From positions 60,447-124,446 of the forward strand of contig CAYWUI010000003.1 in assembly GCA_964461435.1 (NCBI GenBank): a stretch of 64,000 bases of DNA. Direction: 5' to 3'. Made by a program: the position numbers and the translations under genes. Origin of the DNA: G020354785 sp964461435. Its GTDB lineage: Bacteria; Bacteroidota; Bacteroidia; Bacteroidales; UBA10428. Positions 16,951-25,508 of this stretch are shown one piece after another (within the stretch, counting starts at the first letter, position 1; each line of letters begins with the position of its first letter). The notes beneath the pieces were generated by a model, which was not told the DNA's origin, searched no databases, and worked only from the letters and a program-made list of their open reading frames with translations.

Positions 16951-19830
16951 ATGAAACTCGATAAGCTTAGTCCTAAAATCATAGTAATCTTTCTGTTGCT
17001 GGTAGTATTTCCTTCTGCAACTTATAATCAGCCTGTTGAGGATATTAAAAGCCTTTTCCTTGAAGCCGAGTCTTATTATTTATTTGAGGAATATAAGGAC
17101 GCTTTGCCCCTGTATCAGAAGATACTGGCTGAAGATACTGAAAATTACAATATTAACTTTAAGGTTGGTATATGCTATCTGAATGACCCCTATCTGAAAA
17201 ATAAGTCTGTCAAATACCTTGAAAAGGCCGCCGCAAATATTGATCCGAAATGTAATCAGAACTCCCTGAAGGAGCGAAATGCACCTCCCGAGGCCCTTTT
17301 CTATCTCGGAAACGCATACCGTATTAATAACAGGCTGAATGAAGCAATAGATATATATAAGAAATTTCTGGAGATACTTGATCCCGAGATTTATGATGAT
17401 GAACTGGTAAAAAATCATATTAAAGCATGTGAAATCGCCCTTAAACTGATGGCAAAGCCCAATTATGTCATTACAGAAAACCTCGGTGAAGTTATTAACA
17501 GCCAGTTCTCAGATATTAATCCCATAATTTCAGGAGATGAATCAACCCTGGTTTACACAAAAAAGCTAAGATTTTATGATGCTGTATTTTATTCAAAAAA
17601 AGAGAATGGAAGCTGGGGATATCCGATAAATCTGACCCCTGAATTTGCACTTGACGGAAACTCTTATTCAACCGGACTGTCATATGGCGGGGATGAAATC
17701 TTTGTTTACAGAAGTGACGGATATGACGGCAATATTTACTCAAGCAAATTTATAGATGGCAAATGGACGAAACTTCAAAAGCTAAATGATCATATAAATA
17801 CCAAATACTGGGAATCACACGCTTCAATATCTTCTGACGGAAAAGTCCTTTATTTCACAAGTAACCGCAGAGACGGCTATGGCGGACTTGATATTTACAG
17901 GTCGGAAAGAACCGGTAACGGCGACTGGGGGCCGGCAGTGAACCTGGGAAATGTAATAAACTCAAAATATAACGAAGATACTCCTTTTATTACAACCGAT
18001 GGAAAAACATTGTACTTCAGTTCCCTGGGGCACTATAATATGGGAGGCTATGATATTTTTTACAGTATATTATCGGAAGATGGTAAATGGAGTACACCGG
18101 TTAACCTGGGTTATCCGATTAATACAACAGGTGATGATATTTTCTTCGTGCCGGGGAAAGATGATCAATATGCATATTATTCAATGTATGAACGAGATGA
18201 GGTATATGGACTAAATGATATATTCAGGGTTGAGGTATTCTCCGAGAGACATCCCAGGAAATTTGTCATTTTGGGTGAAGCAAGATTGGCAGACGATATA
18301 AAAACCAGTTACGACAATATAAATGTCAGATTAATTGACAAGCATACGAACAAATTGATAGATGAAACTACAATAAAGAATGACGGAACATATTCCTTGA
18401 ATGCCACTCAGGGTGATTTTCTGGTGGTAACAGAAGGCGAGGGCATTAAAATGACTACCCAGGAAATATCAATACCAATTGATAATCCTGCAAATGAGGT
18501 TACACTGGAATCGGAAATCTATGCTGAAGTGAAAAATATTGGTGTCGGGGAAGAGACATTAATACCGGCTATACCTCCCGAATTAGAAATTAAAAAAGAC
18601 ATCTTCGTTATTAGCTCAGGCAATATTCTGCCTATAAAGATGAACCTTAAAAAAAATACAAACCTGACAGTTGAAATTTATAATAACGGGACTTTAATAA
18701 ACTCTGAAAGCTTCGAAATAAAGAGGAAAAAATTCGTCTATCAATTCAAGCCCCTTTCAGGTAATAATATATTAAAATTTATCTTAACAGACGAAAATGG
18801 CAATATAAATACCAGGAATGTAACTGTCGAATACAAACCGCCAATAGATGAAACATTAGCCAAATCTGAAACCGATAAAGCTGTAGAAAAAAGAGCCGAA
18901 GAATTTCTAAAAATTATCCAGTTTGCTGAAAATGATTTGAAAGAATATCTTCAAAATATAAACTGGGAAAAAGCTGATATAAAAAGCATTGCGGGACTAT
19001 ATAACCTGCTGTCTGCTGAAGCGAAAAAAGAGAAATTTGATGCTGATGAGGTTGACAGACTGTTTATTAAATATTTGTCATCTGAGCTTGATATGGATTT
19101 TATTTATCAAAGCATACTGTTTATGCCCGATAAAAATCTCCGGGACTTACTGGCAGGATTGGAATCTGAAGATAAAGATATTGATACATCGGGGGATTTA
19201 TTGAATTACCTGTGGAATAACGGATTAAAAAGCGGCTATCCCAAAGAGGAATTGATGGAGTCATTGATAACCATAAAAACTGATGAATACAAAAACGTTG
19301 AACTTTTTCTAGGGTATTTGAAGAAACATGCTACAGGAAATCTTAAATCAGTACTCCAGGATCTTGATGTCAGGGAAAAGAATATATCCACATTCACTGA
19401 CTTGCTTGAATATTTAATTTCATCTGCAAGTTTTAAAGGCTATAGCAGGGAATCGGTATATCAACTTCTAATTGACTTAATTGCACCTGAAAATCTTGAA
19501 GATTTTATTAATGAACTGAAAAAATATGCAAGCGATGAAATAAGTAAAGTACTTGGGAAATTAGATATTCATCAGTTTTCAAATCCTCTTGAATTGATAC
19601 AATATCTTATAGGTCATACTGACATTTATCCCTTTGACGAAACCGATATTTTAGATCTTATGCTGAAGATAATTTTTAAAGGAGGAATAGATACCGAGTT
19701 ACTGGCAAAAGATCTTAAAGCAGCCGGGAGAGAAGGAAATACCGGATTGCTTGCTCCGGTTGCTATAGTAGTTATTATTATTTTGGCTTTCTTAATATTT
19801 TATTTTATCCGAAAAAAACGTAAAAATTAG
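16951..19830 (+). CDS. PorE-like TPR/PD40-propeller protein A, with C-terminal helical repeats and membrane anchor
   Basis: A 959-residue exported protein, first of five tandem paralogues. After the signal peptide (to about residue 26) come TPR units (about 30–170, for example YKDALPLYQKILAEDTENYN and NEAIDIYKKFLEIL). A PD40/WD40-like propeller follows (about 178–428) with the family blades DGKVLYFTSNRRDGYGGLDIY and DGKTLYFSS..GHYNMGGYDIF. Residues 435–525 look like a carboxypeptidase-regulatory domain and 545–628 like an Ig-like domain. Residues 652–921 contain four degenerate helical repeats of 66–68 residues, unique to this copy. A membrane helix (934–952) and a basic tail RKKRKN end the protein. 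There is no OmpA domain. The next paralogue starts 19 bases downstream. Confidence 0.85.
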   Translation: MKLDKLSPKIIVIFLLLVVFPSATYNQPVEDIKSLFLEAESYYLFEEYKDALPLYQKILAEDTENYNINFKVGICYLNDPYLKNKSVKYLEKAAANIDPKCNQNSLKERNAPPEALFYLGNAYRINNRLNEAIDIYKKFLEILDPEIYDDELVKNHIKACEIALKLMAKPNYVITENLGEVINSQFSDINPIISGDESTLVYTKKLRFYDAVFYSKKENGSWGYPINLTPEFALDGNSYSTGLSYGGDEIFVYRSDGYDGNIYSSKFIDGKWTKLQKLNDHINTKYWESHASISSDGKVLYFTSNRRDGYGGLDIYRSERTGNGDWGPAVNLGNVINSKYNEDTPFITTDGKTLYFSSLGHYNMGGYDIFYSILSEDGKWSTPVNLGYPINTTGDDIFFVPGKDDQYAYYSMYERDEVYGLNDIFRVEVFSERHPRKFVILGEARLADDIKTSYDNINVRLIDKHTNKLIDETTIKNDGTYSLNATQGDFLVVTEGEGIKMTTQEISIPIDNPANEVTLESEIYAEVKNIGVGEETLIPAIPPELEIKKDIFVISSGNILPIKMNLKKNTNLTVEIYNNGTLINSESFEIKRKKFVYQFKPLSGNNILKFILTDENGNINTRNVTVEYKPPIDETLAKSETDKAVEKRAEEFLKIIQFAENDLKEYLQNINWEKADIKSIAGLYNLLSAEAKKEKFDADEVDRLFIKYLSSELDMDFIYQSILFMPDKNLRDLLAGLESEDKDIDTSGDLLNYLWNNGLKSGYPKEELMESLITIKTDEYKNVELFLGYLKKHATGNLKSVLQDLDVREKNISTFTDLLEYLISSASFKGYSRESVYQLLIDLIAPENLEDFINELKKYASDEISKVLGKLDIHQFSNPLELIQYLIGHTDIYPFDETDILDLMLKIIFKGGIDTELLAKDLKAAGREGNTGLLAPVAIVVIIILAFLIFYFIRKKRKN
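18904..19713 (+). repeat. Four tandem 66–68-residue helical repeats in paralogue A
   Basis: The encoded units start near residues 652, 717, 785 and 851. Each has a lead helix followed by LKEYLQNINW (663), LRDLLAGLES (730), LKSVLQDLDV (798) or ISKVLGKLDI (864). A second helix follows (for example DLLEYLISSASF), then a Gly-Tyr or similar turn and a third helix (for example VYQLLIDLIAP). Identity between units is low but spacing and hydrophobic pattern agree well. I do not recognise the family. Confidence 0.7.
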
Positions 19831-19849
19831 CATAAAATAATTAGAACTT

Positions 19850-21844
19850 ATGATCGGATTATTTGCTGGTTATAAAAAAAGCATAACGCCGGTTTTTATT
19901 ATATTCCTGTGCTTCTCTTCATTTGGCCAGTTCTGGCCAACAAATGAAGATATTTATGAAGAAGCTGAAGAATACCTGTTCTCCGAAGAGTATGGTGAAG
20001 CGCTTCCACTTTATCAGCTTCTTTTGGAAAAGGGGTATGATAACGCTAATATCAAATATAAGATCGGCAGATGTTACCTCTACATTCAGGGGCAGAAATT
20101 AAATGCTTTGCCTTACCTCCGGGAATCAGCTGCCAAAGCCTCCAGGCAACATTATAATAATATCCTTGAGGGAACAAGTTCCCCGATTAGCTCAATATAT
20201 TACCTGGGTATAGCATATCGCTTAAGCAATAAATTCGATGAGGCAATTGAGGCTTTTAATGCTGTAAAAGATTCACTGGATAAGGATGACCTCGAAAACA
20301 GAGAGATCATCGATATGCATATTAAGCGTTGCCTTAATGCTGTTGAACTAATAAATAATCCTGTTAATATTAAGAAAGAAAAGCTCGATAATATAATTAA
20401 TACACATTTTTCAAATTTTAATCCACTGGTCGCCGATAATGAGTCAGTAATTTTTTATATGGATAAATTAAAATTCTATGATGCGGTTATGCAGTCAGTA
20501 AAAACTGGCGGATCATGGATGAAGCCTGTTAACCTCACACCAAAAATAAAATCGGATGGAGATTACAGGGTTGTTGGAGTATCAGGTAACGGAGAAATAT
20601 TGCTGCTCTGTGCATCTGACCCTGTTACCAGTGGCGATATTTACCAATCAATATTTGAGAATGGCAAATGGTCAAGAATTACTAAACTAAATAATCATGT
20701 TAATACTATATTTAATGAGACCCATGCAAGTCTGTCAGCTAATGGGAAAATACTGTATTTCACCAGCAACAGGAAAGGAAGCTATGGCGGTCTCGACATA
20801 TACAAATCGGAACTTGAAGAAACAGGTAACTGGGGACCTGCGACCAATCTGGGCCCGGTAATAAACAGCCCCTTTGATGAAGAATCACCTTTTGTTACTG
20901 ATGATGGCAAGAAACTATTCTTTAGTTCCCAGGGACATTATAACATGGGAGGGTATGATATATTCATTTCTGAATTGTCTGAAACAGGTGAATGGTCATA
21001 CCCTGTAAATATCGGATATCCTTTGAATACTACCGATGATGATGTATTTTTTTATCCAGTAAGTGACGGGAATAAAGGATATCACTCAGAATTCAAAGGT
21101 GAGGAGCCAAATGATCAGGATATTTATAAGTATGAAATATTATCAATAGCTAATCCTCCTAAATATAAAATAAGCGGTACTGTTGAAAAGCCGGATAATT
21201 TTGATTACGAAATGAATAAAATATCCGTAACGTTTATTAATTCAGAAAATGATGACACATTGATAACCAAGTACTGTAATAAGGAGGGGAGATATGAGCA
21301 TATAGTGCCCGCCGGAGAATATGAACTGGCTTTCAAAGCCATGGATTATCAGTTCGACAGCAAGAGAATTAATATTCCGCTTAATTTCCCCGAAGAGGAC
21401 CTTATATTAAATACAGAGGTCAAAGCCCGGTATATAACAAAAAAAGATACATTTCTCATCGATGATATATTTTTTGATTTTGATAGCCACGCTTTAAATA
21501 AGGCTGCACTCGATTTTCTCGACAGATTAATAGAATATATGCAGAAACACAGGAAATTTACTATCAGGATTAATGGATTTACGGACTCAATCGGGAGCAG
21601 CCAGTACAACCAGGTTCTTTCGGAAAAAAGAGCAAAATCAGTCGGCATATATCTCGAGAATAATAGCGTGGAAGCAGAACGTTTTACAACTGAAGGATTT
21701 GGCGAAATCAGGCATAAAGCTATTAATTCAAATCCCGAAGGCCGGCAAATTAACCGCCGTGTCGAAATAGAAATAGATAATACCGACGAAAACCTGATTT
21801 TCATCCATAGCTTTAGTGTACCTGACAACCTTGCTGTTAAATAA
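19850..21844 (+). CDS. PorE-like TPR/PD40-propeller protein B with C-terminal OmpA domain
   Basis: A 664-residue exported protein with the complete architecture known for PorE of the type IX secretion system: signal peptide (to about 27), TPR region (30–170), PD40 propeller (about 178–430), a carboxypeptidase-regulatory-like domain (437–525) and an OmpA-C domain (about 535–642). The OmpA domain shows FFDFDSHALNKAA and NGFTDSIGSSQYNQVLSEKR, in which Asp579 and Arg594 match the diaminopimelate-binding pair of OmpA. It should link an outer-membrane assembly to peptidoglycan. It starts 19 bases after paralogue A. Its tail SVPDNLAVK resembles that of paralogue C. Confidence 0.87.
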   Translation: MIGLFAGYKKSITPVFIIFLCFSSFGQFWPTNEDIYEEAEEYLFSEEYGEALPLYQLLLEKGYDNANIKYKIGRCYLYIQGQKLNALPYLRESAAKASRQHYNNILEGTSSPISSIYYLGIAYRLSNKFDEAIEAFNAVKDSLDKDDLENREIIDMHIKRCLNAVELINNPVNIKKEKLDNIINTHFSNFNPLVADNESVIFYMDKLKFYDAVMQSVKTGGSWMKPVNLTPKIKSDGDYRVVGVSGNGEILLLCASDPVTSGDIYQSIFENGKWSRITKLNNHVNTIFNETHASLSANGKILYFTSNRKGSYGGLDIYKSELEETGNWGPATNLGPVINSPFDEESPFVTDDGKKLFFSSQGHYNMGGYDIFISELSETGEWSYPVNIGYPLNTTDDDVFFYPVSDGNKGYHSEFKGEEPNDQDIYKYEILSIANPPKYKISGTVEKPDNFDYEMNKISVTFINSENDDTLITKYCNKEGRYEHIVPAGEYELAFKAMDYQFDSKRINIPLNFPEEDLILNTEVKARYITKKDTFLIDDIFFDFDSHALNKAALDFLDRLIEYMQKHRKFTIRINGFTDSIGSSQYNQVLSEKRAKSVGIYLENNSVEAERFTTEGFGEIRHKAINSNPEGRQINRRVEIEIDNTDENLIFIHSFSVPDNLAVK

Positions 21845-21924
21845 CATAATTTCTTAATAGCTATTTCAACTACAATGCCCTGATCAGATTAATATTAATC
21901 CGGCTGAATTATATACTAATTAAG

Positions 21925-21957
21925 GATTTTAAATCACTTATCCCTGATTTAAAAATC
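21925..21957. other. Inverted repeat in the spacer before paralogue C
   Basis: GATTTTAAATC (21925–21935) and GATTTAAAAATC (21946–21957) are complementary with one bulged A, and a 14-base palindrome GATTAATATTAATC lies just before at 21887–21900. A T7 run follows at 21971–21977. It could be a terminator of paralogue B or a regulator site. Confidence 0.35.
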
Positions 21958-22048
21958 AAAATAAATGCCATTTTTTTGTCTAATTTTGGTATATTTAAAT
22001 AATGTCATAATTTATTAGATACTAATAATATAATTTTAATTTTTAGTC

Positions 22049-22063
22049 ATTATTATTATTATT
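22049..22063. repeat. (ATT)5 microsatellite upstream of paralogue C
   Basis: Five perfect ATT units lie 33 bases before the ATG at 22097, inside the presumed promoter/leader region. The tract is short in an AT-rich background. Confidence 0.6.
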
Positions 22064-22096
22064 ACATTTGTTTAAATAATTTAATATTTAAGATAG

Positions 22097-23950
22097 ATGA
22101 AAATCAGGTTAATGCTCTTATTGATATTATGTTCCTTTAAAACACTAATAGCTCAAAAATCAGATGAGGATTTGAGATTGTTTTTCTCTGATGCAGAGTA
22201 TTTTCTTACCGAAGAAGAATATGTTGATGCCCTTTATGATTATCTTGAGTTATACAATAACGGATTTGCAGATAATGCAAATATTAATTACAGAATTGGC
22301 ATTTGCTATCTGAATATACCGGGCCAGAAAAACAAAGCAATTTCTTACCTGGTAAAGGCTGTTGAGAATACAAAGCTTAATAACAGGGAAAGTATTTACA
22401 AGGAAAAAAAAGCACCTTTGGATGCATATCTTTACCTGGGTAACGCTTACAGGGTAAATAATGACCTGGACAAAGCGATCGAATCCTATGAAAAATACAA
22501 AAAATTACTCCCCTCTTCGGATAAAACAAACATAGAATATACAGATAAGCAAATTGAAGCATGTAATATTGCACTGAAGTATATGGAAAATCCAATAAGT
22601 ATTCAAAAGACTAACCTGGGAAACATAATTAATAACAGCTCATCAAACTATAAGGCAGTAATATCAGGAGACGGAAATACGCTGGTTTATATGAATAAAT
22701 TACCATTCTATGATGCCGTATACTTTTCGCGTTTTGAAAACGGAATATGGACTGAACCCGAAAATATCACTCCCCAGATTCAATCCGATGGTGATCAGTA
22801 TGTTACATCAGTCTCATATGATGGTACCAATCTTTATCTTACCAGAGAGGATAATTTCAATAGCGACATCTATATCAGTGAGTATAAAAACGGACAATGG
22901 ACCAAATCCATGCCCCTGGCCAAACCTGTAAACAGTAAATACTGGGAATCCCATGCAAGTATCTCAAAAGATAATAAAACACTTTATTTTACAAGTAACA
23001 GAAGAGGGGGATTCGGTGAAATGGACATTTTTAAATCTGTCATCGATGAAGAAGGGGACTGGGCCGAACCAAAAAACCTGGGAAGCACTATTAACACTGC
23101 CTTAAACGAAGACACACCATTTATTACCGAGGACGGGAAATCCCTGTACTTCAGTTCACAGGGACACCATAGTATGGGGGGATACGATATATATATTGCA
23201 AGTATTGATGATGAAGGTAACTGGACTGAACCAGTGAATCTGGGTTATCCTGTTAATACTACAGACGATGACTTGTTTTATTATCCCTGGAATAACGGAA
23301 AGGTCGCCTATCTCGCTTTGCTGGAATCCGACACATATGGGAAAGAAGATATTTATAAGGTTACATTTGCATCTGAAGAACCCGAAGAAAAGGTTGTTAC
23401 TGAAATAATAGATACAGAGAAACCGGATCTTGGTATGGAAAAGGCTCAGGAGGAAGTTGAAGAAGAACAGAAAGAAGAAATCACGGAAAAAATTGAAGAA
23501 AAACCTGAAAAAGAAGTTACGCAAATTAAAAAAATAGAATTCGAACTTATCCCCTTATATTTCAATTTTGATAATTCCAACCTGACTGAAAAAGGCAGGA
23601 TGAAACTTGACAAACTTGCAGCTCTCCTGAAAGATTATCCTGATCTTAATATAGAACTATACGGTCATACCGATGCATTAGGATCTGCTGAATATAATCA
23701 GAAGCTATCAGAAAAAAGAGCACTGTCTGCACAAAACTATTTGGTTAGCAGAGGAATAGATAGTAAAAGGCTAAAAGCTACCGGCTTAGGTGAAACCCGA
23801 TTTGCTGCAATTAATAAAAACACAGATGGCTCGGATAACCCCGAAGGAAGAAAACTTAACCGGAGGGTGGAATATATTTTAATCGGGGTTAATCAAAATA
23901 AAATACTGATTAAAAAGACTGAAATACCTGAAAACTTGCGGGTAAAATAA
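22097..23950 (+). CDS. PorE-like TPR/PD40-propeller protein C with acidic linker and OmpA domain
   Basis: A 617-residue exported protein. It has a signal peptide (MKIRLMLLLILCSFKTLIAQ), TPRs (about 25–165), and a PD40 propeller (about 172–424). A Glu/Lys-rich linker (about 428–476, EEVEEEQKEEITEKIEEKPE) replaces the regulatory domain of paralogue B. An OmpA-C domain ends it (about 480–596), with LYFNFDNSNLTEKG and YGHTDALGSAEYNQKLSEKR; Asp526 and Arg541 are the expected peptidoglycan-binding pair. The C-terminus TEIPENLRVK echoes paralogue B. The flexible charged linker suggests a variable reach between propeller and cell wall. Paralogue D follows after 26 bases. Confidence 0.87.
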   Translation: MKIRLMLLLILCSFKTLIAQKSDEDLRLFFSDAEYFLTEEEYVDALYDYLELYNNGFADNANINYRIGICYLNIPGQKNKAISYLVKAVENTKLNNRESIYKEKKAPLDAYLYLGNAYRVNNDLDKAIESYEKYKKLLPSSDKTNIEYTDKQIEACNIALKYMENPISIQKTNLGNIINNSSSNYKAVISGDGNTLVYMNKLPFYDAVYFSRFENGIWTEPENITPQIQSDGDQYVTSVSYDGTNLYLTREDNFNSDIYISEYKNGQWTKSMPLAKPVNSKYWESHASISKDNKTLYFTSNRRGGFGEMDIFKSVIDEEGDWAEPKNLGSTINTALNEDTPFITEDGKSLYFSSQGHHSMGGYDIYIASIDDEGNWTEPVNLGYPVNTTDDDLFYYPWNNGKVAYLALLESDTYGKEDIYKVTFASEEPEEKVVTEIIDTEKPDLGMEKAQEEVEEEQKEEITEKIEEKPEKEVTQIKKIEFELIPLYFNFDNSNLTEKGRMKLDKLAALLKDYPDLNIELYGHTDALGSAEYNQKLSEKRALSAQNYLVSRGIDSKRLKATGLGETRFAAINKNTDGSDNPEGRKLNRRVEYILIGVNQNKILIKKTEIPENLRVK

Positions 23951-23976
23951 TTTGAATAATTTCAAATTATTTAATT

Positions 23977-25290
23977 ATGAGATATTTACTACTTACGATA
24001 ACCATAATTTTCATTCTTTTAAATAATATATATCCCCAGATTGAAGAGGATCTTGAAGAGTGTTACAGAGAAGGGGATTACTTCTTTAATCGTGGTGATT
24101 ATGAAGAAGCTGTCTACTATTATTTAATACTGGTCGAAAACTACCCTGATAACGCTAATTTCAACTTTAAAGCAGGGGAATGCTATCTTCAGATTCCGGG
24201 CAAAGAAGCAAAAAGCATACCTTTTTTTGAAAAAGCAATAATAAATGTCACAGAAAAGAATAAATATAAAAGGAAATCATTCGGGGAAACAATGGCTCCC
24301 CTGCATGCTTACTTTTACCTGGGTAATGCATACAGAATAAACAACCAGCTGGATAAAGCGCTTGAAGCTTATAATACATTTGTTAATTCTCCTTACTTCT
24401 ATAATAATTATAACCAGGTAATAGTTGAAAATGAAATAAAATCATGCGAAAGAGCAAAGATAATCGAGGACTCGCCGACTTCATATGTCAAAATTCCGCT
24501 CGGCAAACATATTAATACCCCGGCAGCTGAATTAAATCCGGTTATCTCGGGAGATGAAAAATCACTGGTCTTCATGAGAAAAATGAAATTTTATGATGCG
24601 ATTTTTTATTCGAAAATTGATAGTAATGAATGGTCAGAACCTGTAAATATTAATCCGCAAATAATTTCGGATGGCGATTTCTACCCGGCATCTTTAACCT
24701 ATGATGGAAGGGAACTATATCTTGTTAAAAAAGCCAGTGGCGGAAAAGATATCTATATAAGTCATCTGATTGACGGTATATGGTCAGAAGCCGAGAAACT
24801 TGGGGACAAAATAAATTCTCCGTCAAATGAGACTCACGCATGCATATCAGAAGATGGCAAATTGTTGTATTTTACCAGTGACAGGCGAGGAGGTGAGGGA
24901 GGATTGGACATCTATGTTTCTGAAAAAGATAAAAAAAATCAATGGGGTAAGCCTAAAAACATGGGGAAGGTTATTAATACAAAGTTTGATGAAGATACTC
25001 CTTTTATTTCCAGCAATAACAAAAGACTTTTTTTCAGTTCAAAAGGACATTATAATATGGGAGGTTTTGATATTTTTTATTCCGATAAAGATACAAGAAA
25101 ATGGTCCATTCCGGTTAATATAGGTTATCCGATTAATAGCACAGGCGATGACCTGTTCTATGTTCCCCTTAAGGGAGGGACAATAGGATATATCTCGGCA
25201 TACAGCGATGAAGGCAAGGAAAATAAAGAAATATACCGGCTTGAGGTTCTTTCAAATATACCGCAGGTAAAAAATCATGGCAGGAAGTAA
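23977..25290 (+). CDS. PorE-like TPR/PD40-propeller protein D, no C-terminal anchor domain
   Basis: The shortest paralogue (437 residues): signal peptide (to about 20), TPR region (about 25–165) and PD40 propeller (about 172–424). The blades GKLLYFTSDRRGGEGGLDIY and LFFSSKGHYNMGGFDIF are close to those of the other copies. It ends soon after the last blade (NIPQVKNHGRK), so it has neither OmpA, SPOR nor a membrane helix. The reading frame runs cleanly to its stop and the spacer downstream shows no continuation, so this seems a genuine short form rather than a frameshift. It is probably in one transcript with paralogue C. Confidence 0.83.
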   Translation: MRYLLLTITIIFILLNNIYPQIEEDLEECYREGDYFFNRGDYEEAVYYYLILVENYPDNANFNFKAGECYLQIPGKEAKSIPFFEKAIINVTEKNKYKRKSFGETMAPLHAYFYLGNAYRINNQLDKALEAYNTFVNSPYFYNNYNQVIVENEIKSCERAKIIEDSPTSYVKIPLGKHINTPAAELNPVISGDEKSLVFMRKMKFYDAIFYSKIDSNEWSEPVNINPQIISDGDFYPASLTYDGRELYLVKKASGGKDIYISHLIDGIWSEAEKLGDKINSPSNETHACISEDGKLLYFTSDRRGGEGGLDIYVSEKDKKNQWGKPKNMGKVINTKFDEDTPFISSNNKRLFFSSKGHYNMGGFDIFYSDKDTRKWSIPVNIGYPINSTGDDLFYVPLKGGTIGYISAYSDEGKENKEIYRLEVLSNIPQVKNHGRK

Positions 25291-25430
25291 AATAGGACCA
25301 CTGAAAATATAAAATAACATCCCCGGACAGTAAAATTTCAATTTCTATCTCTAATTCCCGATTTGTAAATCATGTGAAAAATAATTAATAATTGTTGAAA
25401 TTTATTACTCCTATCCATTACAAAATATTG

Positions 25431-25438
25431 TACTTTTG
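25431..25438 (+). promoter_or_regulatory. -7 promoter box TACTTTTG before paralogue E
   Basis: A perfect TAnnTTTG match lies 70 bases before the ATG at 25509 in a 218-base spacer. No TTG-like -33 element is found at 19–20 bases upstream, so the assignment is tentative. Confidence 0.4.
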
Positions 25439-25508
25439 TGTTATTGAGCCATTTAGGTCATCACAGCTATTAACTTCTTAACAGATCAATTTGGTACTAT
25501 TTATAAAT

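Noticed and set aside
21349..21828. 159-codon open frame on the minus strand opposite the OmpA domain of paralogue B
   Set aside because: The plus-strand protein has clear OmpA motifs; the reverse frame shows none.
23977..25290. Paralogue D as a truncated pseudogene of a longer copy
   Set aside because: Its frame is clean, the propeller is complete, and the downstream spacer shows no OmpA or SPOR remnants in any frame that I could see.
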